Source: Hyphomicrobiales bacterium (GTDB lineage: Bacteria; Pseudomonadota; Alphaproteobacteria; Rhizobiales; Rhizobiaceae). Taken from it: 64,000 nt of DNA. The translations under genes were made by a program, and so were the position numbers. The notes under the pieces were generated by a model. The model ran no database searches. It had not been told where the DNA came from and was given only the letters and a program-made list of their open reading frames with translations. This document shows positions 1 through 8,728 of the stretch, in pieces (position 1 is the first letter of the stretch; the number at the start of each line of letters is the position of its first letter). The DNA is taken from the NCBI GenBank assembly GCA_900470805.1, contig UCCA01000003.1:324110-388109 (forward strand), given 5' to 3'.

Positions 1-532
1 GGATCGGCAGGTCGCCCTGCTCATGCATGTATTTCATGCCGCCAAGGCTGGCGCCGGCAACGGTCGAGCCGTGGTAGCCGTTCTTGCGCGAGATGACGAT
101 CTTCTTGGAAGGCTGGCCGATGGCGCTCCAGTAGACGCGCGCCATGCGGAACCACGTATCATTCGCCTCAGAGCCTGAACCGGTGAAGAAGACGTGGTTG
201 AAACGCGGCCCGGCGTGCGACGTGACCTTTTCGGCAAGGAGCGTCGCCGGTGTCGTCGTGGTGCCGAAGAAGGTGTTGTAATAGGGCAGCTCGTTCATCT
301 GCCGCGTGACGGCGTCGGTGATCTCCTTGCGGCCATAGCCGACATTGACGCACCAAAGACCGGCAAAGCCGTCGAGGTATTTGCGGCCGTGATTGTCCCA
401 GATGTGCACCCCCTCGCCGCGCTGGATGATGCGGGTGCCATCGGCATTCAGCTTCTTCATGTCCGAGAACGGATGCAGATGATGAGCGGCATCGATGGCT
501 GCGAGATTGGAGCGCGGGTAAGTATCGGACAT
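1..532 (-). CDS. Class III (PLP-dependent) aminotransferase, N-terminal part
   Basis: The reading frame starts at an ATG at 532 and runs open off the left edge, so only about 177 N-terminal residues are visible. The motifs GEGVHIWDNHGRKYLDG, LWCVNVGYGR, NELPYYNTFFGTTT and FTGSGSEANDTWFRMAR are typical of class III omega-amino acid or diamine:pyruvate aminotransferases; the last is the cofactor phosphate-binding region. The PLP lysine lies outside the window. It is divergent, across 83 bases, from a glutamine-synthetase-like gene that probably gamma-glutamylates polyamines, so a role in putrescine or related amine breakdown is likely (inference). The exact substrate cannot be told. Confidence 0.88.
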   Translation of the reverse strand, partial: MSDTYPRSNLAAIDAAHHLHPFSDMKKLNADGTRIIQRGEGVHIWDNHGRKYLDGFAGLWCVNVGYGRKEITDAVTRQMNELPYYNTFFGTTTTPATLLAEKVTSHAGPRFNHVFFTGSGSEANDTWFRMARVYWSAIGQPSKKIVISRKNGYHGSTVAGASLGGMKYMHEQGDLPI

Positions 533-615
533 GATTTGCTAAACACCCTCGGATATTGAAAGCCTCTTCCCAATGAGCTACGACCTTGGGCCTGTCCGCG
601 GGGATTTTCAAGATC

Positions 616-1968
616 ATGACGACTGACAAACTGCATGGCAAAGCTGCGGGCGGCGACCCGCGCATCGAAATCCTGCTCGTCGGCATGAACGGCGACCTGC
701 GCGGCAAACAGATTCCGCTGGAGGCTGAGAAAAAGGTCTGGGCCAGAGAAGTCCGCCTCCCCTCTTCCACGCAGTCTCTCGACATCTGGGGAGACGACAA
801 CGACGACATCACGGGGCTGTCGCTTTCTGTCGGCGATCCCGACGGACAGTGCATTCCCGACAGGCGCAGCTTGACGCCAATTCCCTGGGCGCCCGAGGGC
901 TCGGTGCAGGTGCTGGCGACGATGCACGAGTTCGACGGCACGCCCAGCTTCATGGATCCACGCGCGATCCTGTCATCGGTGCTGAAGCGCTACGCGGATC
1001 GCGGCCTGACGCCTGTTGTGGCGACCGAGCTTGAGTTTTATGTGGTTGCGCCGGAATGGCGGGAGACCGGGCGACCGACGCCACCGGCCTGCCTGACTTA
1101 CCAGGGCGAGCCCAACGGCTTCCAGCTTTACGACATGGGCGCTGTCGATGCGCTCGACAACTATTTGCAAACCGTACGCGCCTATGCGAGGGCGCAAGGA
1201 TTGCCTGCAGACGCAACGACGGCGGAATTCGGGCCCGGCCAGTTCGAGATCAACCTGCTGCACCGCCCGGACGCCTTGGCAGCGGCCGACGACTGCATCT
1301 ACCTGAAGCGGATCGTCGAACGCGCGGCACAGAAACACGGTCTGAAGTCGACCTGCATGGCCAAGCCCTATTCGGATCATGCCGGCTCCGGCCTGCATGT
1401 CCACGCCAGCATCCTTGACAGTCAAGGTCGCAATATCCTCGATGCCAATGGCGGCGAGCCGACGAAACTTAAATCGGTCTGCGCCGGCATGCTGCAGAGC
1501 ATGCGCGACGCGCAACTGGTGTTTGCGCCCTTCGCCAACTCCTACCGGCGCTTCCAGCCCGGCTCATTCGCGCCCGTCGACCTCACCTGGGGCTACGGTC
1601 ACCGCGGCACAGCGATCCGCATTCCAGACAGCAACGGACCTGCGGCCCGCATCGAGCACCGCGTCGCCGGAGCGGACGCCAACCCGTATCTGCTGCTGGC
1701 CGCCATTCTTGGCGGAATGCTGCTCGGACTGGACAAGGAGCTCGACCCCGGCGAGGAAACGACCCCTTCGCACATGCCTGAAAACACCACGAAGCTGACG
1801 CACGATTTCCTGACGGCGGTCGAGACCTTTCGGTCGTCGCCGTTCATCGCCGACGTCTTCGGCGAGGCCTATCAGAAGCTTTACGGCGATACCAAGCGCA
1901 AGGAAGCGATCACCTATCTCCGAACGGTTTCGGACTTCGACTACCGCACATACCTGCCGCGCCTCTGA
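616..1968 (+). CDS. Glutamine synthetase family protein (gamma-glutamylpolyamine synthetase-like)
   Basis: About 450 residues, the usual length for GlnA/PuuA-type ligases. The catalytic half carries YSDHAGSGLHVHASI near residues 250-265 (metal-binding histidine loop) and GYGHRGTAIRIP followed by ARIEHRVAGADANPYL near 326-360 (ATP and glutamate site). It lacks the adenylylated-tyrosine context of true GlnA and sits divergent from an omega-aminotransferase, so ligation of glutamate to an amine such as putrescine is more likely than ammonia assimilation. An in-frame TTG at 586 would add ten residues; the ATG at 616 gives the better N-terminus. Substrate is inferred from context only. Confidence 0.88.
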   Translation: MTTDKLHGKAAGGDPRIEILLVGMNGDLRGKQIPLEAEKKVWAREVRLPSSTQSLDIWGDDNDDITGLSLSVGDPDGQCIPDRRSLTPIPWAPEGSVQVLATMHEFDGTPSFMDPRAILSSVLKRYADRGLTPVVATELEFYVVAPEWRETGRPTPPACLTYQGEPNGFQLYDMGAVDALDNYLQTVRAYARAQGLPADATTAEFGPGQFEINLLHRPDALAAADDCIYLKRIVERAAQKHGLKSTCMAKPYSDHAGSGLHVHASILDSQGRNILDANGGEPTKLKSVCAGMLQSMRDAQLVFAPFANSYRRFQPGSFAPVDLTWGYGHRGTAIRIPDSNGPAARIEHRVAGADANPYLLLAAILGGMLLGLDKELDPGEETTPSHMPENTTKLTHDFLTAVETFRSSPFIADVFGEAYQKLYGDTKRKEAITYLRTVSDFDYRTYLPRL

Positions 1969-1972
1969 GGCA

Positions 1973-2917
1973 TCAGACAGATGGTTCGCGTCGCTCGGTC
2001 TCATCGACCTGTGCGGCAAGGCCCTGCCGGACCAGCACCTTCAGCTCGCCAGGATGCAGTTTCAGCGAGATGTCACGGGCAAGCGGCAAAAGCTCGCCGT
2101 CCATCACGCAATTTGCCTTGGCACTAAGTTTTGGAAAATGCAGCTGTACTTCCGCCGGATGCATGATCATCACATCGGCATTCTCACGCACCTTGCCGCG
2201 CAGGAGATCGAACGCGAGACGCGCGACGCCCAGAGGCTTGAGCGGATTTGCAGTGTAGAAGCCGAGCTCGCCTGAGGTCAGTGTGTCGGCATAGAGCAGC
2301 GCATTTTCGCCGAACGGGTTGTTCGAGACTGACACCGCCGAGACCTTGCGGCGTTCACGGACGCCGAGCGCTTCGAACTCGACTTCGAATTCCGGCGGAT
2401 TCAGCACAACGCCGAACGCGGCGCGGGTGCTGGCCCGCATCTTTCCAAGGCGAGAGCGATAGGTATAGGAGTTGCGGTAGCGAACCATGCGCGCATGCAG
2501 TCCTGCCGAGAACTGGTGGATGAAGGGGCGATCGTTGGCGCTGGCGATATCGACATCATCGACTTCACCGGCTGCCAGCACATCCAGCGCTTGCCAGATA
2601 TCAAGAGGAATGCGCAGCGACCTTGCGAATAGGTTCATCGTGCCTGCCGGTATCACGCCAAGCGCGACGCCGTTCTTCCAGGCGATGGATGACGCAGCCG
2701 AGATGGTGCCGTCGCCGCCGCCGGCGACGATGCCATCGATATCGTCGCGCCGCGCCGCACGCTCCATGGCGGGAACGATCTCCTTGCCCGAGAACACAAC
2801 CGCTTCAAAATCGTGACCGGCATCCTTGAACACCTTCTCGGCATGCTTTTCGTAAGCATCCATGTCAGTGGTGCGGAACGTGCCGCCATCGCGATTGAAA
2901 AACCCTATAAGCTTCAT
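1973..2917 (-). CDS. Diacylglycerol kinase-family lipid kinase
   Basis: This 314-residue protein begins with a short hydrophobic strand MKLIGFFNRDGG, then carries the nucleotide-binding loop IVAGGGDGTISAAS near residue 66 and GVIPAGTMNLFARS near residue 95. These are the hallmarks of the DAGK catalytic domain in YegS/DgkB-type lipid kinases, which phosphorylate diacylglycerol or related lipids at the inner membrane. No membrane segment is evident, so it is probably peripheral. It converges on the glutamine-synthetase-like gene with only four bases between the stop codons, leaving no room for a separate terminator. Confidence 0.87.
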   Translation of the reverse strand: MKLIGFFNRDGGTFRTTDMDAYEKHAEKVFKDAGHDFEAVVFSGKEIVPAMERAARRDDIDGIVAGGGDGTISAASSIAWKNGVALGVIPAGTMNLFARSLRIPLDIWQALDVLAAGEVDDVDIASANDRPFIHQFSAGLHARMVRYRNSYTYRSRLGKMRASTRAAFGVVLNPPEFEVEFEALGVRERRKVSAVSVSNNPFGENALLYADTLTSGELGFYTANPLKPLGVARLAFDLLRGKVRENADVMIMHPAEVQLHFPKLSAKANCVMDGELLPLARDISLKLHPGELKVLVRQGLAAQVDETERREPSV

Positions 2918-3234
2918 GCGGTTCCCGTCGTTTCCCGGCTGACGCGCTGGCAGCTGCCGCGCTTCCTAGACATGGTTGCTAAGCTTGTTATTTCAAGCAT
3001 ATGGCCGCCAAATGCGCGGTTCCCGCGGCAAAAACACGCGGCAACACCCAACATATGCATCAGGCGGGATGCTGCACTGCGTAAAACGCACGCGACGCTT
3101 TGCAGCAAATCGTAAATTAATGATTTGTTGGAGCAAACGCTCCACCTCCCTCATTTTTTCCGCTTGTCCGGCCAAGGCAATCAGATGTCATTGCCCAGCC
3201 TGTACAAGCCATTGCATGCCGAAGGAGCTCTCGC
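2918..3234. promoter_or_regulatory. Divergent intergenic region between lipid kinase and MFS exporter
   Basis: This 317-base stretch separates two divergent genes and has no convincing coding frame. It contains a perfect inverted repeat with six-base arms (TGGAGC and GCTCCA) around a four-base spacer at 3129-3144, placed about 90 bases before the MFS start. It could be a repressor operator or a short hairpin in the MFS leader. A strong ribosome binding site, AAGGAG at 3222-3227, lies seven bases before the TTG start of the MFS gene. No regulator gene is adjacent. Confidence 0.45.
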
Positions 3235-4452
3235 TTGAGCCAAGTCGCCGTAAACGATTCCATCGCCGAGATCCCGGCCTCCGAGGCTCCTTCCCCAATG
3301 GCCGTTGCGCTCGTTCAGCTTGCGCTGGCTTGTGGTGGTTTCGGTATCGGCACCGGTGAGTTTGCGATCATGGGCCTACTGCCAGATGTCGCTGGCACCT
3401 TTTCAGTGACGACACCGCAAGCTGGTTACGTGATCAGCGCGTACGCGCTCGGCGTTGTCATCGGCGCACCCGTCATCGCGGTTCTGGCGGCAAAGATGAC
3501 GCGACGCTCGCTGCTGTTGTTGCTGATGGGAATCTTTGCCGTTGGCAATATTTCCAGCGCCATGGCGCCCACCTTCGAAAGCTTTGCATTCCTGCGCTTC
3601 GTCACCGGCCTGCCGCACGGCGCCTACTTCGGCGTGGCGGCGATCGTTGCCGCGTCGATGGTGCCGGTCCACAAGCGGGCGCGGGCCGTCGGCCGCGTGA
3701 TGTTCGGCTTGACGATCGCCACGCTGCTCGGCACGCCCGTCGCAACTTTCTTCGGCCAATCGCTCGACTGGCGCGTGGCCTTCGGCGCCGTCGGGCTGAT
3801 CGGACTCGTGACCATGGCGCTGATCTGGTACTACGTGCCGCGCGACGAGGTGTCCGAAGGCGCCAGTTTCATGCGCGAGCTTGGCGCTTTCAAGCGCCCG
3901 CAGGTTCTGCTGACGCTGGCCATCGCGGCCGTGGGTTACGGCGGGATGTTCGCCATGTTTAGCTATATCGCAGATACGACGATCAACGTGGCAATGCTGC
4001 AGCCCGGCATGGTCGCGGTGATGATGGTGTTGTTCGGCGTCGGTATGAATGCTGGCAACCTTGTCGGCTCGTGGTTTGCCGACAAGTCAGTAATGGGCAC
4101 CGTCGGCGGCTCGCTGATCTTCAACATCGTGGTGCTGACGCTGTTTTCACTTACAGCCTCGAACCCGTTCATGCTGGGTCTCTGTGTTTTCCTGATCGGT
4201 TGCGGATTTGCGGCCGGTCCCGCACTGCAGACGCGCCTGATGGACGTGGCGGCAGACGCGCAGACCCTGGCGGCCGCTTCCAACCATTCCGCCTTCAACA
4301 TCGCCAACGCACTTGGTGCATGGCTTGGCGGCTTGGTCATCGCCTGGGGCTACGGCTCGGCGGCAACCGGCTATGTCGGCGCCTTCCTGTCCGGCCTCGG
4401 TATCCTGGTGTTTGCCGCGTCGCTACGCCTGGATCGCCGCAGCCGCGCCTGA
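3235..4452 (+). CDS. MFS transporter, DHA1/AraJ-YdhP-like exporter
   Basis: 405 residues with about twelve hydrophobic segments. The segment GTGEFAIMGLLPDVAG near residue 41 and RFVTGLPHGAYFGVAAIV near residue 123 match the AraJ/YdhP/PbuE group of drug or sugar efflux permeases in the inner membrane. The start is TTG, supported by AAGGAG seven bases upstream; no nearby ATG would keep the first hydrophilic residues. Its 3' end overlaps the convergent HxlR regulator gene by 30 bases. The substrate is unknown; the HxlR neighbour suggests a toxic small molecule but this is inference. Confidence 0.9.
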   Translation: MSQVAVNDSIAEIPASEAPSPMAVALVQLALACGGFGIGTGEFAIMGLLPDVAGTFSVTTPQAGYVISAYALGVVIGAPVIAVLAAKMTRRSLLLLLMGIFAVGNISSAMAPTFESFAFLRFVTGLPHGAYFGVAAIVAASMVPVHKRARAVGRVMFGLTIATLLGTPVATFFGQSLDWRVAFGAVGLIGLVTMALIWYYVPRDEVSEGASFMRELGAFKRPQVLLTLAIAAVGYGGMFAMFSYIADTTINVAMLQPGMVAVMMVLFGVGMNAGNLVGSWFADKSVMGTVGGSLIFNIVVLTLFSLTASNPFMLGLCVFLIGCGFAAGPALQTRLMDVAADAQTLAAASNHSAFNIANALGAWLGGLVIAWGYGSAATGYVGAFLSGLGILVFAASLRLDRRSRA

Positions 4453-4830
4453 AGCCTCAACGGCCGTCACGTCACGCAGGTGGCGGCCATCCTGTCGGCA
4501 GAAGACATTCTCTTCGCCCCATACGGCCAGTGCATTGATAACGGGCTTCATCGTCTGACCGAGCGGCGTCAGCGCATATTCCACGCGTGGCGGCACGACA
4601 GGAAACACCGTCCGCGACACCAGACCCGACTCCTCCAGTTCACGAAGCTGTTTGGTCAGCATGCGCTGGGTGACGGATGGCAGCTTGCGCCGCAATTCGT
4701 TGAAGCGATGCGTGCCTGTCACGAGATGGAAGAGGATCACGCCCTTCCACTTGCCGTCCAGAAAACTCAATGTCGCCTCCACGGGGCAACCGGGGAAGCT
4801 CTTCGTCAGCTTGTCTCTCGGCAACGACAT
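4423..4830 (-). CDS. HxlR family transcriptional regulator
   Basis: 135 residues with the MarR-like winged helix of the HxlR family. CPVEATLSFLDGKWKGVILF near residue 15 carries the N-terminal cysteine and the conserved GKWK motif; RFNELRRKLPSVTQRMLTKQ is the recognition helix region and RVEYALTPLG the wing. The lone conserved cysteine (Cys15) is a typical redox or quinone sensing residue in HxlR proteins. It is divergent from a zinc-type quinone-reductase-like gene, the common arrangement for an electrophile-responsive repressor and its target. Its 3' end overlaps the MFS gene by 30 bases. Confidence 0.92.
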   Translation of the reverse strand: MSLPRDKLTKSFPGCPVEATLSFLDGKWKGVILFHLVTGTHRFNELRRKLPSVTQRMLTKQLRELEESGLVSRTVFPVVPPRVEYALTPLGQTMKPVINALAVWGEENVFCRQDGRHLRDVTAVEASGAAAAIQA

Positions 4831-4933
4831 TTGACGGTATCCTTTTTGGTACTACGTACAGAATTTGTGCATTCTTGCGCTTCTGAAGCATAAGACGCAT
4901 CTAGCACCCGTGCAACAGATACAGGAGTTCTCC
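4831..4933. promoter_or_regulatory. Divergent promoter with candidate HxlR operator
   Basis: The 103-base gap between the hxlR-type regulator and the dehydrogenase contains GTAC-TAC-GTAC at 4849-4859, two GTAC half sites three bases apart. HxlR regulators usually bind short symmetric sites in such divergent gaps. A ribosome binding site (CAGGAG, 4922-4927) precedes the dehydrogenase ATG. The operator assignment is inferred from position and symmetry alone. Confidence 0.35.
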
Positions 4934-5947
4934 ATGCGCGCCGTCGCCTACACCGTCCCACAGCCCATTTCCGCCGATACGTCGCTGATCGATGTCGATC
5001 TGCCCATCCCCACAGCCGAGGGCCACGATTTGCTGGTCGAGATCAAGGCCGTTTCGGTCAACCCTGTTGATACGAAGGTGCGGGCCGGCGTTGCGCCCGG
5101 CGCCGATGAGTTCAAGGTGCTCGGCTGGGATGCCGCCGGTGTCGTGAAGGCAATCGGCCCCGATGTCACGCTTTTCAAGGTTGGAGACGAGGTCTTCTAC
5201 GCCGGCGTGATCAATCGCCCCGGCTCGAACGCCGAGTTTCAGCTCGTCGATGAGCGCATCGTTGGGCGCAAGCCTGCAAGCCTCGACTTCCCGGCTGCTG
5301 CTGCCCTGCCTCTGACCTCGATCACTGCCTACGAGGCTTTGTTCGATCGCCTGAAGGTCCGCGATGCCGTGCCCGGTGCCGCGAATGCGATCCTGATCAT
5401 CGGTGGTGCCGGCGGCGTCGGCTCGATCGCCATCCAGATTGCACGTGCCCTGACGGACCTCACGGTCATCGCCACCGCCTCGCGCCCGGAGACGACGGCT
5501 TGGGTCAAGGAACTGGGCGCCCACCACGTCATCGATCATGGACAACCCCTCGCGCCTCAGATCGCCGCGCTCGGGATCGGCGCACCGGGTTTCGTCTTCT
5601 CGACCACCAACACGACCGATCACCTGCAGGATATCGTGGAAGCGATCGCACCGCAGGGGCGCTTTGCGCTGATCGACGATCCCAAGACGTTGGACGTCGT
5701 GCCGTTCAAGCGAAAGGCTGTGTCCACCCATTGGGAGTTCATGTTTACCCGACCGCTGTTCGGCACACCGGACACGATCGAGCAGCACAAGCTGCTCAGC
5801 AAGATCGCCGAACTTGTCGACTCCGGAAAGATCAAGACGACGCTCAGCGCGACTGTCGGCACGATCAACGCAGCCAACCTGAAGCAGGCGCATGCGATGA
5901 TCGAAAGCGGCAAGACAAAGGGAAAGCTGGTGCTGTCAGGCTTCTGA
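4934..5947 (+). CDS. Zinc-type alcohol dehydrogenase family / NADPH:quinone reductase-like protein
   Basis: 337 residues of the medium-chain dehydrogenase superfamily. The N-terminal GroES-like fold shows EIKAVSVNPVDTKVR near residues 35-50, and the nucleotide-binding fold shows LIIGGAGGVGSIAIQIARAL near 155. The zinc-ligand cysteines of alcohol dehydrogenases are absent, as in zinc-independent quinone oxidoreductases; the family name is historical. It probably reduces quinones or other electrophiles with NADPH in the cytoplasm and is probably controlled by the divergent HxlR regulator. The start at 4934 has CAGGAG seven bases upstream; a longer frame from 4865 has no such signal. Confidence 0.9.
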   Translation: MRAVAYTVPQPISADTSLIDVDLPIPTAEGHDLLVEIKAVSVNPVDTKVRAGVAPGADEFKVLGWDAAGVVKAIGPDVTLFKVGDEVFYAGVINRPGSNAEFQLVDERIVGRKPASLDFPAAAALPLTSITAYEALFDRLKVRDAVPGAANAILIIGGAGGVGSIAIQIARALTDLTVIATASRPETTAWVKELGAHHVIDHGQPLAPQIAALGIGAPGFVFSTTNTTDHLQDIVEAIAPQGRFALIDDPKTLDVVPFKRKAVSTHWEFMFTRPLFGTPDTIEQHKLLSKIAELVDSGKIKTTLSATVGTINAANLKQAHAMIESGKTKGKLVLSGF

Positions 5948-6017
5948 AAGCCACCGCTTCCCCCTGACGCATGAGCCCTTCAGCCTAAAGAAAGAGCTTA
6001 TCAAGCATAGCGAAGAA

Positions 6018-6044
6018 GAATGCCGCGCCCAGCGTGCGGCATTC
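6018..6044 (+). terminator. Hairpin after the quinone-reductase-like gene
   Basis: A perfect nine-base-pair stem (GAATGCCGC with GCGGCATTC) around a nine-base loop lies 71 bases past the dehydrogenase stop. No T tract follows, so it may act as a weak or Rho-assisted terminator, or protect the 3' end of the mRNA. Confidence 0.5.
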
Positions 6045-6267
6045 CTGCCGCAACCGCCTATGGCGCTTGACTTTTCCGACGTTTGGGACCACCTACTTTC
6101 TCACGCGCAGGACGACCGTTTTTCGCGGATATCAACGGAGCCATCTCACGATGCCAAGCGACAGTAGCAGTCGATTGCCTTTGCCGTACGCGGCCCTCGT
6201 GCGCTGACCGATATCGATCGGGCTCGCCCGTTGGACGCTACGGCGGATCGACGGAAAGGCGAGCTAT
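6045..6267 (+). promoter_or_regulatory. mgtE promoter and long untranslated leader
   Basis: The remainder of the 320-base gap before mgtE. A TTGACT hexamer near 6068 could be the -35 element, which would give a leader of roughly 170 bases. The leader is GC-rich with several self-complementary segments, for example around 6195-6240. A frame at 6083-6271 could encode 62 residues but has no ribosome binding site and an arginine- and cysteine-rich composition typical of chance frames. Mg2+ transporter genes often have RNA-based control, so a structured leader is possible; I do not recognise a known riboswitch class. Confidence 0.35.
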
Positions 6268-7644
6268 ATGAACATCAATCGCTTCCCCCTGCGGGCAGGC
6301 CATGCCGCCCGTTTCTTCACCAGCGACAGCCTCGGTGCCATCACCACGGCTGAACGCGTCGAGCGCCTGAACGCACTCGACATCCACGAGGCAGCGGCCA
6401 TCCTAGCCACTCTGCCGCAGCAGAAGGCCGTCCGCATCCTGGGACGTCCGGAGCTGCACCATGCCGCCGCCATACTGACCGAAATGCCGGTCGAGCAGGC
6501 AGCGCGGCTTTTGAACGGCACGGCCAACGACCGCGTCGCCGACCTCTTCCAGGAAATGGACGAGGACGGACGGGCACATCTGTTTTCCAAGCTGGACCGT
6601 GCGACCGCGCTCGCCGTCCAGCACCTGATGGGCTATCCGCCACGCACCGCCGGCAGCATCATGACGACGGAATTCGTCAGCGTGCCCGCCAGCTGGACGG
6701 TCGAGCAGACGCTGGAACACGTCCGCAAGGTCGAGCGCTCGCGTGAAACCGTTTATGCGATCTACGTGCTCGACACCGAGACGCAGGCGCTGAGCAGCGT
6801 CGTAACGCTGCGGCGGCTGATCACCGGAGAACCTGAAGCATCGGTGCTGAGTGTCGCGCAGCAAGGCGGCATCGTCCGAGCCGATCCGCTGATGACGCAG
6901 GAGGATGTCGCGCGACTGATCCGCAAGCACAATCTGCTGGCGCTGCCTGTCATCGGCGAGGACGGCCATATTCTCGGTATCGTCACCGTCGACGACGTGA
7001 TCGACACGATGATCGCCGACCAGACGGAAGACGCGCAGAAGTTTGGCGGCATGGAGGCGCTTGGAAAGCCCTATATGACGATCAGCTTCGCCGGCATGCT
7101 GAAGAAGCGCGCCGGCTGGCTATGCGCCCTCTTTCTCGGCGAAATGCTGACGGCAAGCGCCATGCAGCACTTCGAAGGCGAACTGGAAAAAGCGATCGTG
7201 CTGACGCTGTTCGTGCCGCTGATCATGAGCTCCGGCGGCAACTCCGGCTCGCAGGCAACGTCGCTGATCATCCGGGCGCTGGCGCTTGGCGAGTTGAAGC
7301 TGTCGGACTGGTGGCGGGTGCTGTTGCGCGAGTTGCCGACGGGTATCGTGCTTGGAGCGATCCTTGGCGCGGTCGGCTTTGCCCGCATCATCCTGTGGCA
7401 GAGCATCGGGCTCTACGATTACGGCGAGCACTGGATCCTGGTCGGCTGGACGATCTTCGCGGCACTGATCGGCATCGTCACCTTCGGCTCGATCGCCGGC
7501 TCGATGCTGCCGTTCCTGCTGCAGAAACTGCGGCTCGATCCAGCCAGCGCCTCGGCACCCTTCGTCGCCACGCTGGTCGATGTTACCGGGCTGGTGATCT
7601 ACTTCTCGGTGGCGCTGATGATCCTCAGCGGCACACTGCTCTAA
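6268..7644 (+). CDS. mgtE: Magnesium transporter MgtE
   Basis: 458 residues, the normal MgtE length. The order is an N-terminal helical domain (about 1-125), a CBS pair (about 130-255, including SIMTTEFVSVP and LPVIGEDGHILGIVTVDD) and a C-terminal channel domain of five membrane segments (about 285-458). The pore signature LIMSSGGNSGSQATSLIIRA is present, as is the aspartate in the last membrane region (FVATLVDVTG) that corresponds to the selectivity residue. The protein is a gated Mg2+ channel in the inner membrane; the CBS and N domains sense intracellular Mg2+. It is followed by a strong bidirectional terminator. Confidence 0.95.
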   Translation: MNINRFPLRAGHAARFFTSDSLGAITTAERVERLNALDIHEAAAILATLPQQKAVRILGRPELHHAAAILTEMPVEQAARLLNGTANDRVADLFQEMDEDGRAHLFSKLDRATALAVQHLMGYPPRTAGSIMTTEFVSVPASWTVEQTLEHVRKVERSRETVYAIYVLDTETQALSSVVTLRRLITGEPEASVLSVAQQGGIVRADPLMTQEDVARLIRKHNLLALPVIGEDGHILGIVTVDDVIDTMIADQTEDAQKFGGMEALGKPYMTISFAGMLKKRAGWLCALFLGEMLTASAMQHFEGELEKAIVLTLFVPLIMSSGGNSGSQATSLIIRALALGELKLSDWWRVLLRELPTGIVLGAILGAVGFARIILWQSIGLYDYGEHWILVGWTIFAALIGIVTFGSIAGSMLPFLLQKLRLDPASASAPFVATLVDVTGLVIYFSVALMILSGTLL

Positions 7645-7649
7645 ACATG

Positions 7650-7674
7650 AAACGGGGCCAGAACGGCCCCGTTT
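7650..7674. terminator. Bidirectional terminator between mgtE and the L,D-transpeptidase gene
   Basis: A perfect ten-base-pair stem (AAACGGGGCC with GGCCCCGTTT) with a five-base loop lies between two convergent genes. On the plus strand it is followed by a pyrimidine-rich CTCTTT; on the minus strand the stem ends in TTT. It can serve both genes. Confidence 0.85.
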
Positions 7675-7684
7675 CTCTTTCCGT

Positions 7685-8305
7685 TCAGGCTGTTGCCTGG
7701 ATGACGACGACCTGTGCGCCCGGCGCGACCCGCTCGTAGAGATCGATGACGTCATGGTTCAGCATGCGAATGCAGCCGCTCGACATGGCAAGGCCGATCG
7801 ATTGCGGCTGGTTGGTGCCGTGGATACGAAAATGCGTGTCGTTGCCGCCGCGATAGAGATACATCGCGCGGGCGCCCAAGGGATTGTTCGGTCCGCCAGG
7901 CATGCCGCCGGCGAGCTTGCGGTAGCGCTCCTCGCGACGCTGCATGTTCTCGGTCGGCGTCCAGCTCGGCCATTCCGCCTTGCGCCCGACATAGGCCCCA
8001 CCCGCGAACGCCAACCCTTCCCGACCGACGCCGACGCCGTAACGCATCGCCTGGTTGTCGCCGAGAATGTAGTAGAGACGACGTGCGGGCGTATCGACGA
8101 CAACGGTGCCCGACGTATAGCTTGAGGCATAGGTGACCTGCTGACGGCGCAGCTCCGGATCAAGCTTATCGAGCGGCATGGCCGGTAGCGGAAACTTTTC
8201 CGCCGGGAGGGCGGCATAGTTGGCGCGATGATCGGGACCGCTTGACGCGCAACCGGCGAGAAGCGCGGAAACGCCCAGAACGAAACCACGGCGGGAAAGC
8301 GACAT
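7685..8305 (-). CDS. L,D-transpeptidase (ErfK/YbiS/YcfS/YnhG family), lipoprotein
   Basis: 206 residues. The N-terminus has a twin-arginine-like stretch SRRGF, a hydrophobic core and the lipobox LLAGC, so it is probably a lipoprotein. The YkuD domain ends with the catalytic signature HFRIHGTNQ ... SSGCIRM, supplying the histidine and the nucleophilic cysteine. Such enzymes make 3-3 cross-links in peptidoglycan or attach proteins to it in the periplasm. Rhizobiales carry many paralogues, linked to polar growth (family knowledge). It stands alone, ending at the shared terminator with mgtE. Confidence 0.92.
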   Translation of the reverse strand: MSLSRRGFVLGVSALLAGCASSGPDHRANYAALPAEKFPLPAMPLDKLDPELRRQQVTYASSYTSGTVVVDTPARRLYYILGDNQAMRYGVGVGREGLAFAGGAYVGRKAEWPSWTPTENMQRREERYRKLAGGMPGGPNNPLGARAMYLYRGGNDTHFRIHGTNQPQSIGLAMSSGCIRMLNHDVIDLYERVAPGAQVVVIQATA

Positions 8306-8491
8306 CGAAGCAGATCCTTAACGTTCGGTTGATGCACCCGACGTTAATGAGATTATGGTTAATGAAGTGATAAGTGAGGGGCGGCCGCATCGCGTTCGCA
8401 GCTCGTCTGGCGAACAGCTAGAGACCAAACTCGACATCGGCCACGACAAGGTGCATCGTCGGATGCCGAATTTGATGAGGGTCGTTGCCGG

Positions 8492-8728
8492 ATGCGGACC
8501 ACAGTTACATTGGACGACGACCTTATCGAACGTGCGCAGGCCGTGACAGGTATTAGCGAGCGCTCTGCTTTGTTGCGAGAAGCTCTTACCCGCCTCATCC
8601 AGCAGGAGGCGGGTCGCCGGCTGATCATGCTGGGCGGGAGCGCGCCCGACTTGAAAGCTTCCCCTCGCCGCCATTGGAATGAAGATGGCACATGGGATGG
8701 GAACGACAGCTCGGATCGATCGGAGTGA
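8492..8728 (+). CDS. vapB: VapB-type antitoxin
   Basis: 78 residues beginning MRTTVTLDDDLIERAQ, the ribbon-helix-helix start of VapB antitoxins found in alphaproteobacteria; SALLREALTRLIQQEAGRRL forms the second helix. The C-terminal part (from about residue 48) with a tryptophan in RHWNEDG would be the toxin-binding tail. Its TGA overlaps the GTG start of the toxin frame by four bases, implying translational coupling. The partner toxin is frameshifted here, so the antitoxin is probably an orphan in practice. Confidence 0.85.
   Translation: MRTTVTLDDDLIERAQAVTGISERSALLREALTRLIQQEAGRRLIMLGGSAPDLKASPRRHWNEDGTWDGNDSSDRSE

Noticed and set aside
4901-5893. A 330-residue open frame on the minus strand opposite the quinone-reductase-like gene
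   Set aside because: It is a shadow of the well-supported plus-strand gene, has a glycine/arginine/aspartate-rich composition and no ribosome binding site.
6083-6271. A 62-residue frame in the mgtE leader
   Set aside because: No ribosome binding site, arginine- and cysteine-rich chance composition, and it runs into the mgtE start.
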